Source: a virus. Taken from it: a stretch of DNA of 32,496 nucleotides. The stretch is from the IMG/VR virus record IMGVR_UViG_3300027963_000206, positions 1-32,496 of that record; one strand, written 5' to 3'. Numbering within the stretch: position 1 is the stretch's first letter; each line of letters begins with the position of its first letter. Below, piece by piece: positions 10,547 to 20,700 of the stretch. Under the pieces are notes generated by a model. The model saw only the letters and a program-made list of their open reading frames with translations, made no database searches and was not told the origin of the DNA. The position numbers and the translations under genes are program-made.

Positions 10547-10886
10547 GACATATAAGAACTCTTCTGGAACATACTTAGATAAGGATCTAGTTGTTGCTGT
10601 ATGGCTAAACCCAGATAAGCAAGGTTCTAGACCAAACGCTAGACGTCTAGAAACAATTACCTCTAAGGAATCTCCTAATCCAATTGCTTTTCCATTAAAT
10701 CTTCTTAAGAAAAATAAAGTCTGGGCTCTATGCCCCGTTGTAGTTAAAGTAGAGGACATAGATGTATGGTTGACCCCTAAAGGTGCTTCCAGAGAAAAAC
10801 CTCTTCTAGTCCCCCTAACAATCGCTAAATCATATTTCGGCTGGGAAGATTTTCACATACCTTCCGAGTATAAGGAGGTTGTGTGA
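10539..10886 (+). CDS. hypothetical protein of the head cassette (115 aa)
   Basis: ATG at 10539 overlaps the end of the previous gene by 8 bases. The protein starts MAKTYKNSSGTYLDKDLVVA and is beta-rich, with KVWALCPVVVKVEDIDVWLT and PLLVPLTIAKSYFGWEDFHI. I do not recognise it. The tight overlaps with its neighbours suggest co-translation with the packaging and head genes. Its end carries AAGGAGG, the Shine-Dalgarno of the next gene. Confidence 0.65.
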   Translation: MAKTYKNSSGTYLDKDLVVAVWLNPDKQGSRPNARRLETITSKESPNPIAFPLNLLKKNKVWALCPVVVKVEDIDVWLTPKGASREKPLLVPLTIAKSYFGWEDFHIPSEYKEVV

Positions 10887-11242
10887 ACGTGGTAGCTGAT
10901 GTATTTCCAGCGATGGTCGCCTTAGCCTTACCAGGATCTTTAGAGGATATAAATGAACTTCTACCTAAGGGCGCATCTCCTGCAGGCACTAGGCATGTAG
11001 ATAGATGTAGAGCAATCTTGCTGAATAATAAACTCTTAATTGCTGTAGATACCCCTACAGGAGCCAATGTAGTCTTCAATGAAACTTATGTTTCTCATAG
11101 CAAGATAGATAGAGTCCATAGGGTTACTACCGAGTCTGGAAAACTTATTGCATTTACTAAAGACGATAACTGCGGATGTGGCTCTAGGCTTAGGTCTTGG
11201 AACCCATACGGGTCAATAATTACTGTTGGAGGGGAAGAGTAA
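10883..11242 (+). CDS. hypothetical protein of the head cassette (119 aa)
   Basis: GTG start at 10883 overlaps the previous stop (GTGTGA), with a perfect AAGGAGG nine bases upstream, so the start is well supported. The sequence has an alanine/leucine-rich helix (PAMVALALPGSLEDINEL), a strand-rich centre (LLNNKLLIAVDTPTGANVVF) and a Cys pair CGCG near residue 103. One base separates its stop from the DUF1360-like gene. Function unknown. Confidence 0.65.
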   Translation: MNVVADVFPAMVALALPGSLEDINELLPKGASPAGTRHVDRCRAILLNNKLLIAVDTPTGANVVFNETYVSHSKIDRVHRVTTESGKLIAFTKDDNCGCGSRLRSWNPYGSIITVGGEE

Positions 11243-11533
11243 ATGGACAATTTATTTGAGTTATCAGTGGCTGGTCTTGCGACCTATAGAATAGCAAGGC
11301 TTATTGTTAAAGACGAGATATTCTCTAAATTAAGAAATGCAATTTGGAAAAAGTTTCCTCCAGAGAGATCTAAGTTTGGTTATCTATTTACCTGTATGTG
11401 GTGTACTGCAATTTGGGTCGCATCACTACTTGAAATATCACGTATCATTATCCCTAATGTAGTACATCCAGTAGAGGTTGTTCTAGCAATCTCTGCTATT
11501 GCTGGTTTGTTGGCTGCGTATGAAGAAAAGTGA
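11243..11533 (+). CDS. DUF1360-like membrane protein (96 aa)
   Basis: ATG at 11243 after GGAGGGGAAGAG. The pattern GLATYRIARLIVKDEIFSK, then FGYLFTCMWCTAIWVASLL, is that of DUF1360: L-A-YR-x-R-L-x2-D-x-I and the L-x-C-x-WC-T-x-W-V motif. Two hydrophobic segments follow (about 50-70 and 77-92). Proteins of this family occur beside portal genes in actinophages; their role is unknown. It overlaps the portal reading frame. Confidence 0.75.
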   Translation: MDNLFELSVAGLATYRIARLIVKDEIFSKLRNAIWKKFPPERSKFGYLFTCMWCTAIWVASLLEISRIIIPNVVHPVEVVLAISAIAGLLAAYEEK

Positions 11534-13301
11534 TAGTTCTTCTACTCCGCCACAGAGACGAGGAGTTTCAAGGGTGAGCGTTTTTAGACACCAAGAGCCA
11601 ATAGAGCCTACCCCTATTTCTGCTTCTGAAATTGTCCCAAAGAAAGTTAGAAAAAGAAAAAAGTCTACTACTCGTTCAACTCAGATAGTTAGAAACATTA
11701 AACCAAAACTTACAGGCGCTACTGGAATATTTATTTCCTCTAATGCTCAATCAGTTTCCTACTCAACACCTAGAACTTTAACTGCTGCTGCAGTACAAAT
11801 TAAAATTAATGATAAAGGCGAGTTTGAACAATTCAAACAACGTCGGTCTGCTGGATCTAGCGCATGGCAATCCGAAGCATGGGAATATTATGATGCTATT
11901 GGAGAAATAAAATATGCATTTAACTTAGTTGCTTCCGTTGTTTCTCGTATTCGTATCTACGCTGCTGCCATCGATAACGCTGCAGAAGCACCAGCACCAG
12001 TTGCGTTATCTAGTGTTATTGATCCGCGTTTAGCAGCCGCTGCGGAGAGAGCACTTGCTCGTTTAGATTCCGCTTATGGTGGACAAGCAGGACTTCTTCG
12101 TGATGCTGCATTAAACATTTCAGTTGCTGGTGAGTGCTATTTAGTTCAAATGCCAGAGCGTGTTGGTTCAGGAGTTCCAGAGTCTTGGGATATTAAATCT
12201 GTGGATGAGATAATGGCTGATACTCGCGGTGGATTTAATGTTGTTGGTCGCAGAGAACAAAGTATTGGTGGAGGTATGTCACCTAATAGTAAACTTTCTA
12301 AGAGTGCATTTGTAGGACGCATCTGGCGTTCACATCCTCGTTACTCAGATGAAGCAGATTCATCTCTTCGTGGCTTGCTAGATCTTTGCGCAGAACTTTT
12401 ACTTCTTAATAGAACATTCCGTGCTACAGCACGTTCACGCTTAAATGCTGGTGCACTTTATTTACCAGATGGCTTGTCAGTTGCAGCAGGTGGCGACCCA
12501 GATTATCCGTATGACACAGATAGTGAAGCCAACCCAGGATTTACTGCAGAAGAAGCAGAGGATGAGTTTGAAGAACAATTAATTGACGCTATGACAACTC
12601 CTATTCGTGATGAGGAGTCTGCTAGCGCAGTAGTTCCACTTATTATCCGCGGTCCTGCCGAACTTGGCGACAAGATTAAACAATTTAAGTTTGAGCGTTC
12701 ATTTGATCCAGCACTTGCTTCTCGCGCCGACAGAGTATTAGAGCGAATCCTTCAAGGACTAGATGTTCCTAAGGATGTTGTTACTGGTCTAGCAAATGTT
12801 AAGTATTCAAACGCACTTCAAATCGATGAGTCACTATATAAGGCACACATCGAACCATTAATGTTATTAATTGCTGATGCTTTAACAGTTGTTTACTTAC
12901 GCCCATACCTTAAGGCACAAGGATTTACTGAATCAGAAGTAGATCGAATTGTTGTTTGGTATGACCCTTCAGCAGTTGCTACTAGAAATGATAAAGCAGC
13001 CGATGCTGACTCAGGATTTGATCGTGGTGCTATTTCTTACGATTCATGGCGCCGTGCCCATGGATTCTCATCTATGGATGCACCAACACCAAATGAACTT
13101 GCTATCCGAATGCTTTCTGAAAAGGGAGCAATTAGCCCTGAGTTAACAGAAGCAATGTTAAACACTGTTGCTCCAGAAATGATGAACGCAGTTAGAGATA
13201 CACAGCAAGAAAATTCTGTTGCTCCTCTGCCACCAGAGGTAGAACAAGTTTTACAACAAGCAACACAACCCCCAACTGAGCAACAAGGAGTTACACAATG
13301 A
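11520..13301 (+). CDS. phage portal protein (593 aa)
   Basis: The protein forms the dodecameric ring at the capsid vertex through which DNA enters and leaves. Recognisable actinophage portal features are SSAWQSEAWEYYDAIGEIKY (about 117-136), FNLVASVVSRIRIYAA, ERILQGLDVPKDVVTGLANV (portal clip/stem region) and the C-terminal SYDSWRRAHGF. Residues 1-95 are basic and disordered (KKVRKRKKSTTRS). The first in-frame ATG is at 11520 and overlaps the DUF1360-like gene. A GTG at 11574, preceded by CGAGGAG at a good distance, is a strong alternative start that would remove 18 residues. The C-terminus is Gln/Pro-rich. Its stop overlaps the Dps-like gene by four bases. Confidence 0.9.
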   Translation: MKKSDSSSTPPQRRGVSRVSVFRHQEPIEPTPISASEIVPKKVRKRKKSTTRSTQIVRNIKPKLTGATGIFISSNAQSVSYSTPRTLTAAAVQIKINDKGEFEQFKQRRSAGSSAWQSEAWEYYDAIGEIKYAFNLVASVVSRIRIYAAAIDNAAEAPAPVALSSVIDPRLAAAAERALARLDSAYGGQAGLLRDAALNISVAGECYLVQMPERVGSGVPESWDIKSVDEIMADTRGGFNVVGRREQSIGGGMSPNSKLSKSAFVGRIWRSHPRYSDEADSSLRGLLDLCAELLLLNRTFRATARSRLNAGALYLPDGLSVAAGGDPDYPYDTDSEANPGFTAEEAEDEFEEQLIDAMTTPIRDEESASAVVPLIIRGPAELGDKIKQFKFERSFDPALASRADRVLERILQGLDVPKDVVTGLANVKYSNALQIDESLYKAHIEPLMLLIADALTVVYLRPYLKAQGFTESEVDRIVVWYDPSAVATRNDKAADADSGFDRGAISYDSWRRAHGFSSMDAPTPNELAIRMLSEKGAISPELTEAMLNTVAPEMMNAVRDTQQENSVAPLPPEVEQVLQQATQPPTEQQGVTQ

Positions 13302-13753
13302 ACGTAGAAAAACCAGAACTAGTTAATGCTTTAGCAGTTGGTCTTAGTGATGCTGTGGTACTTTCTCATAAAGTGCAAGGAGCGCACTGGAATGTTATGG
13401 GACCTGACTTCCCAGAATTTCATGAGTTCTTCGGTGAAATATATGAAGACATTGATGGATCTATAGATCCTTTTGCTGAAAACATAAGAAAACTTGGAGC
13501 CATATCTCCATATCGATTAGTTGAGTTTGCTCGTATGTCAAACATTGAAGACACAGATGTAGGTTATATGTGTTTAGATCTTGCTAGAGACATTCTTATC
13601 TATAATGCTGTAATGCTTAACGATTTAAGAAAAGCATTTGATATAGCAAACCAAGCAAATGAGCAAGGTATTGCAAACTTTATTGCAGAGCGTATTGATA
13701 TGCATGCCAAATGGGATTGGCAATTAAAAGCAACTACTTACCAAGGAATGTAA
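13298..13753 (+). CDS. dps: Dps/ferritin-like protein with intact ferroxidase signature (151 aa)
   Basis: Start ATG 13298 overlaps the portal stop, with AAGGAG upstream. The sequence HWNVMGPDFPEFHEFFGEIY and the following DIDGSIDPFAENIRKLG match the Dps family. The four ligands of the intersubunit ferroxidase centre are present with E. coli Dps spacing: His30, His42 (+12), Asp57 (+15), Glu61 (+4), plus the conserved Trp31. The length (151) fits the family. Dps dodecamers oxidise Fe(II) with peroxide, store iron and often coat DNA; here the N-terminus is short and lacks the Lys-rich tail of DNA-binding Dps. Its place between portal and the next virion gene suggests late expression and possible incorporation in or around the head. 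Confidence 0.88.
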   Translation: MNVEKPELVNALAVGLSDAVVLSHKVQGAHWNVMGPDFPEFHEFFGEIYEDIDGSIDPFAENIRKLGAISPYRLVEFARMSNIEDTDVGYMCLDLARDILIYNAVMLNDLRKAFDIANQANEQGIANFIAERIDMHAKWDWQLKATTYQGM

Positions 13754-13762
13754 ATAACAAAA

Positions 13763-14797
13763 ATGGCAAAGCAGTGGGCGCCCTCTAACTGGGCAAAAGA
13801 AGGTAGTAAGGATTATGTTCCTGTAACTACCTCTATTTCTGCTGCCGCTGGTTCAAAACCTGCCCCTAAAAAAGATCAAATAAAAGGCTCAAATAAAAAC
13901 TCTAAAGGATCTGCATCAGGTTCTCGTAAAGTTGTTTTTTCTAAAGCAGTAGAGAACTCTCTTAAAGAGAAAGTCTCTAATCATAACGAGAAAAGTCCTA
14001 AAGGAAGAAGAGCAACTTTAGGTATGTTAAAAGCAGTTTATCGTCGTGGCGCTGGAGCATTTTCTGTTTCTCATCGTCCTGGTATGAACCGTAATCAGTG
14101 GGCAATGGGAAGAGTAAATGCTTTTCTAAAACTACTTAAGTCTGGCAGACCAACAAATGCTGCTTATAAGTCAGACAATGATTTGCTACCATCTTCTCAT
14201 CCTCGTAGCACTAAAAAATCAAACTCTATTACTGCAGCAGGTTTAGTTCCTGAAGAACAAGATTTAGCAAATGCATTGATCGAGATCTCGCAGAAGTATG
14301 GAAAATTTAATGAAGACGAAGAAGGTATTTGGGCAGGCTACACGCCGCCAGCGGAAAATGAAGTTGCTTCTATTGGTGTTACTTGCGCCAATTGCGTTCT
14401 ATATGCTGGGGGTTCAAATTGTAAAATCATTGCTCTCCCAGTTGAGCCAACAGGAAAATGTAGATTTGCCGTAATACCTGACGGAGTTGTTAATGTAGAA
14501 AGCAGTAAAAATCTAACTGAAGTAAAAGATGAATTAGATGAGTACGTAATAGATCAAGAGTTAAATGTTCTACTAAAGAACAAAGAAGATTATGAAACTG
14601 TAGAAGATGCAATTTTTGCTATGACTGAGTATCTAGGTTATGGATATGAAGCAGAGCCTGCAATTAGAGCAAGTTGGTTAAGAGCAGTTAAAAATGGAGA
14701 AGATCCATTCTTAAGAGCATCACTTCTTGCTTCACTAGGAAAAGGTAGTTTAGATGCAGATTTGCTTCCAGTACTAGAAGAGGAGGATCAAGCATGA
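13763..14797 (+). CDS. virion-associated protein with RRGAGAFS/HP-R-S module and Cys motif (344 aa)
   Basis: ATG at 13763, 9 bases after the Dps stop. Residues 1-60 are basic and low-complexity. Residues 61-150 carry a module I recognise from many phage virion proteins: TLGMLKAVYRRGAGAFSVSH, NQWAMGRVNAFL, and DNDLLPSSHPRST. Residues 205-235 hold CANC...C...C (Cys208, 211, 220, 233), a possible Fe-S or zinc site similar in kind to that of the 21068 protein. The C-terminus is acidic and helical. The same DLLP-SHPRST segment opens the giant protein that follows, so the two probably share an assembly interface. The stop overlaps the next gene by four bases. Confidence 0.7.
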   Translation: MAKQWAPSNWAKEGSKDYVPVTTSISAAAGSKPAPKKDQIKGSNKNSKGSASGSRKVVFSKAVENSLKEKVSNHNEKSPKGRRATLGMLKAVYRRGAGAFSVSHRPGMNRNQWAMGRVNAFLKLLKSGRPTNAAYKSDNDLLPSSHPRSTKKSNSITAAGLVPEEQDLANALIEISQKYGKFNEDEEGIWAGYTPPAENEVASIGVTCANCVLYAGGSNCKIIALPVEPTGKCRFAVIPDGVVNVESSKNLTEVKDELDEYVIDQELNVLLKNKEDYETVEDAIFAMTEYLGYGYEAEPAIRASWLRAVKNGEDPFLRASLLASLGKGSLDADLLPVLEEEDQA

Positions 14798-17700
14798 GTA
14801 GAATAAGAAGAATTAGTTATGCCATCACTCCTGAAGGTCGTCGTGCTGTTGCTATTAAGCAAGCAGTAGATTTAAGAGATAAAGTTTTGTCAGTTGTAGA
14901 TAATGCTAACTTTTCAACATCTACTGCAAGAAAGATTACTAAAAAAGCTGCTTTTTCTGTAGTTATGCGCTCTTTAGAAGAGAGCAAAGGATTGCCACTA
15001 TCTCTTCGCGAGCACTTAGCAATGAAAGAACTTAATAAGTACATATCACTTGCTAAACATAATAAAAGTGATTTCTTCTACGCAACTAATACAGATTTAT
15101 TACCAATCTCTCACCCACGCTCAACTCGCGAGCATTCAATGACTGCTAGTGCATTAAGAATTGCACGCTCTCGTTGGTTTGCTGCTGATCCAAGGATTAC
15201 AGATGAAAGAGCAAAAGCAGTTCTTGCTTCAGCATTTGAATCAATACCAGGATCTGTAGAGCATCTTTACTACACTTCAATATTACTTTCACTTCCTCAA
15301 GGAATGATTCCAGGCGAGGCTTTAATTGCAGCATCTGATGGAAACTCTTTTGAGTCACGTAGTGCTCGTGCTAGACGTCAACGTCGTGATCGTAAAGGAA
15401 GATTTGCTTATGAAGGTGGAGGCATTCGTGCTCTCATTCGTCGCCTTGACGGAAATGTATTTAGTCTTAGTGGAAGAGTAGTTGCCAACGCTAAAAATAG
15501 TAAAGATGTAGAAGTAGAGTTTCCAGATGGAAAAATCGCTGAAATAAATCCTGCAAAAGGTGAATATATAAAAGCAGTTCTACCTACTCCAGATGGCTAC
15601 TCTCCTGAACCTATAATTCCAAGCGTAACTGATGAAGTTATAAATGAAAAAGATTTAGTATTTCTTGATGCCCCTAACGGCTGGGAAAAAGATGAAAAAT
15701 ATAAAGAGTTTGGCGATAAAGTAGAGAGATATGTAGATTCTAACAAAGAATTTGTAGTTTTTGTGTCTAAACAAGATGACGGTACAAAAGATTATCAAAT
15801 ACTAAACGCTAAGTCCGCTGAGCAAATTGGTGTAGTAAAGACTTGGGCAGATGTTCAAGACAGACTAGAAGGAAAAGAAGATCAGATACTAAATCCAGAA
15901 GCAAAACTTCCATTTAGACAAGGCTTAATTCCTGCTGAAGATAGACCAGGGCCAAATGCATATGAAAAACTTATGGCTGAGAAAAAGGATAAAGAAAACG
16001 CTCTTGCAAATCGTAAAGCAGAGTTAAAGAAGAATGCTGATGACAGAGTAGATGCTTTAGATCGGACTGTTCCTGAAGGCTGGGATATTGAAGAGAAAAA
16101 CAATGCCCTTATGTTACGCAGAGCAACAGAGCCAGCAGATTTAGAGAACGTATACAAGCAAGATAACTTTGTAGCAAGAGTTGTAGAGCAAGGCGAGATT
16201 TCAGTTAAAGATACAAATAATCTTTTGGAAGATAAGATTTATCAGAACTGGGCTTATGTAGAAAAAGATAAAGATGCAAGAGCTACAGAGTATGCTCGAA
16301 AGGCTCGTGAAGAGATCAAAAAATTTGCTCCTGCTTATGGGTATAAAGAAGAAGATTTAAACAAGATCGATTCAATGTCCGCCGATGAGATTGCTAATTT
16401 CTTTTTAGACGAAAAACTTCAACCAGAAGGATTTGCTAGTGCGTTAGATGACTATATGACTTCAGATATGGTTGATGCTCCTTCTCAACAACAACAAGCA
16501 AAGTGGAAAAGTTTTGGCGAGAAACTAAAAGTTATAAATGATGCTGGAGATTTCCCTGGCAATAATAAAAAGAAGGCAGATCTTCCTAAACAACCAGATG
16601 CTCCAGTTGAAACTAAAGGTGGCTTTGAATTTAACTACCCAGCTGGGGCGTATAAAATTAAGCAAGGTTCTGCGTATGATCCTCAAGGACGTGTGGATGA
16701 AGACAGCCCAGACTTTACAGATGATCCTATTGAACTTGCTCAAAAGCAAGATGAAAGAGACATACTTGCTGCATTAGAGCAAGCAGTTTCTCCAGGAGAA
16801 AACGGGGAGAATGCTTTAGGAGTAGGCGCTCTTCCTTTTGCTAAAGGCGATGAGTTTGTTCCTGCTGAAGCACTTTTCTTTGCTTTAGAAGAAGCAGGAA
16901 TTGATGCTCCTATGGAGTTAGCAAAGATTTATGATAAAAAACTTGGTGCTGATAACAATGAAAAAGCATTAAATGATTTTAGAAAGAAAGCAGAAATTAT
17001 TTCTGGCAATACTCCAGAACTTGCCGAGTCATTTAAAAAAGTTACAGAACAAAATCCTGATTTAGAGCCTCCTACTCAAGAACCAAAGTTTGATGCTAAA
17101 GAGATGGATTTGATTCCACTTCCTCCGCTTCTAGAAGGTCTTAGCCAAAAAGAGTTAGATCAATTTAATGAGACAAAAGATCACATTCCATACTTACCTA
17201 AAAATGAAGAGATTCAGATGCCAGAAGGCTATAACCCTCTTAGCCCAGAGCCATTTGCAGCATGGAAAGAAGTAACTGCAGAAAATCCTGATGCAATTCT
17301 TCCTGAAGGTTTCTCAGACAATCCTGTTTTCTTAGCACAAGAGATTGCTACAAATGATTTGTTAAAAGAGTTACGTCGATCTGTAGAGCCAGGCAATGAG
17401 GTTCCAGGCGCTGCTGTAATAGCACTTCCTACAGATGATGGGGAAGATTTTGTTGCAAACGTGCCAGGAGAAGCAGTTAGAGATGCTCTTCAACTTAAAG
17501 GCATAGACACTAACGCCGAGTTAAAGAAGATTGCTGAAGAAGGACTTCTTGGTCAAGCAGATGATTTAGCCGATGTAGAGATTCCTGCTGACGATGCTGT
17601 ACGTCTTATTGTTGATGGAGATGTCCCACTAGAGACTCAAATCAGAGAAGCAATTGCCGCTAAACAAAAAATTGCATTCCTTTACAACGGCACTGAGCGT

Positions 17701-20700
17701 TTAGTTCTTCCTGTAGAGGTATTTGAGAATCCTAGAAACTCAAATGTTAATGTAAGAGCAATTGATGCAAATGGAGATAGAAGAACATTTACTCTTAGCA
17801 AGATCGAGAACAGTAAAGAAGGTTCACCAGTAGCAGTCGAGATTACTGATAAAGAAATTTTTGATCGCCGTATGGCTGGAGAGTCATTACAAGACATTGC
17901 AGATGCTACAGGTATCCCTCGTGAAGAGATTCGCGCAAGAGAGGCTAAGTATGCTCGAGAGAATCCAGAAGCAAAGCCAGAAGCAGTTGTTGGAGACTAC
18001 AAACCTACTGCTGATCAAATAAATAAAATTCAAGAAGGTGTTGCAGAACTTGATTGGCTAGATAACGGCATTATGTTCTTAAAGCCTGATGATGGCGGTC
18101 CTCGTGCAGAAGCACCTATCGAAATCTATGACGATAATGGTTTACCAGAAGATGGCCCATTTGCAAAGATTGATTCAAATGGAAACTTTGAATGGAAAGA
18201 TCAAGCAGCATACGATAAATATGCTGATCGCTTAAAAGAAATTCTAGATGCTGACTTAGCAGGTATCGGCAATAATCAAGATAACCAACAACCAAAAGAA
18301 ATTGATAACGTGCCCGTTGAGCAGGCAAAACTTGATGATAATCAAGAGCCAAAAGATAAAAAATATGTAGAAGAGAACCCTGAAGTAATCAAGGTGAATG
18401 CTTTTGTTGAAGCAAATGCTGGACGTCTTGCTCCTACTAAAGCAAGAGATGTAAAAACTGGTGATTTCTTATGGAATAACTTTAATAAAGTATATGAAGA
18501 GATTCTTGATATTCAACCAGCACCTTTTGGTCGAGTTAGGTTTTTAATTAAAGATCCAAGAAATCAAAAAGAGTATTTCCGTTTCTTTGATCGTCGCTCT
18601 CCTATTCGTAATATGCGTCGTCTTGGTACTGGAGAGGTGCCTGAAGATTTTAGAGTTCCGCCAGAAGAGAATAAGGGCGATGGACCAAAGCGTGGTCGCG
18701 CTTTAAGACAACCACTAGAAAAAAGAGTTGAAGTAGTTGCTGGGCGTGATGTAGGTGGATTCGCATACAAAGAAGGCTTCTATAAAGATAAAAATGGAAT
18801 TGTTTTAAAACCTGGCGATAGAGTTCGTCATGGAAATGCAAAAAAGAATGAGATGTATGGCGAGGGTGTAGTTCTTGTTCGCGCTGGAGATCAGATTGAT
18901 GAAGCCAAAAAGGTTGGTGGAATTGGTCGTAACGGAAAAGTTTACAAAGACTATGTTTGGGTACAAATCCCTGGTGAAGACGGTCCACGTTTGTGGAAGT
19001 CAAGAATGATTGTTAAGCAAGCAGACGGCGCTGGTCCTGCTCGCGTTGCACCCGAGGTTAGAAATGTTGCACCAGATGCCCCTAAGGTAGAGGCCCCTAA
19101 AGCAGAACCAATAGCAGAAAAAGTTCCTAATGCTGCTGATATGAATGAGGAACTTGTTCAAAAAGAACTTAAGAGGGTTAGAGTTAAGTACTTCCCTAAA
19201 GCAAGAGATTACAAAGCAAACGATGAAGTTCGTGGCGCTGGTAAAAAACTGGATGAAGTAGTTAATAAATTAAATGCTGGAGAAAAAATAGAAGACCTTT
19301 CTACATCTCCTTTAGATTCAGCAATTCGTAAACTACGCAGGGTAAGAGATTTAGAAAATAATCCTAATGCATTAGTTCTTGCTGACTATGTAGAAAACTT
19401 TAAAAAAGAAATAGAAAAATACAAGGACGAAAAAGATAAAGAAAGACGCGCTGAGTATGAAAGAATATTAAACGAGCCAATACCAGATGACTTAATTCCA
19501 GCAAATGTAAACGCTCTTGATGAAGAAAAAATTAAAGAGGCTGTAAAGGTAATTTCTATAAAACTTCCTAAATGGAATGAAAGAGGCGCTAATCGTAAAG
19601 CAAGTGAGGCTGCTTACTACTTAGAGAGATTTGCTAAAGAAATGGATCAAGGTCAAGTGATTGAAGGAATTGACCCTGCTGATTTACTTCAAGTATCTAC
19701 ATACTTAAAAGACTCAGGGGATGCTAGATACGAGTCTTTGGGAGATAAGATAGATCAACTTAATGAACTTATTAAACAAAGACAAACTGCTAATCAAAAG
19801 CCTTTTGCTAAAGCAAACATGGAGTTTATTGATCCTGTTGCTGAAGCAGAAAAAAGAGTTAATAATAAAGATAATGAATTTGATGCCTCTAACAAACTAC
19901 GCTCTGCCTTTGCCTTAGATAAAATCTATCGAGATAACTCTTATCTAGAACCCCATAAAGAGCAATTAAAAGAATTCTTTGCTTTAGAAGGTGGTGCTTC
20001 TTTAGCAAAACTAGATCAAAAGGCTCGTCAGGCTTTAGCTCAATATGCAAGTCAAGAGATTAGGAATCCTGATGGAATGCAGGGTGCTGATGGCGCTGAG
20101 ACCGCAAAAAACATAAATGAAATTGCTACTTTAGTAAAAGCACTTCATGATGAAAAAATGGTTTACAGCCCAAATAGATCTAACATTGGACCAGCAGATG
20201 CTTTGCTAAACATAGATCCTACAAAGATTTTAAATTTTGGTAAGTCCCTTGATTCAGGAGTTCGTAAAAAATTAGTTATTGATGGAAACGATACTGGATT
20301 TGATATTCAAAGAGTTTCTCAAGGTATAAATAGCGGTAGCAACTTTAGACTTATACACAGACAAAGTGGTCAAGTTGTTTACTTTAAGAGAGAGAAAACA
20401 GAGGGAGCAGCTGATGCAGAGTATGTTTCTTCAAAGATAGCTCAGTCTCTAGGCATTGCAGGTGCAGCATATGTTCAAAAACATCCAAATGATTCTAGAA
20501 CAGTTATTATTACAAATGCTGGAGATGGAATAGACTTTAAAAATAAACCAGTGCTGTTTGACGAATTCCCTGGTAAATTTTCAATAGAGACTGTTGCTAA
20601 GAGAGCCTCTCTTGCAGATGTAGTTGGTTTAGCAGTACTTGATGCTGTTATCTACAATACTGATAGACATGTACAAAACTTTTTAGCAGGAGTGGTTGAC

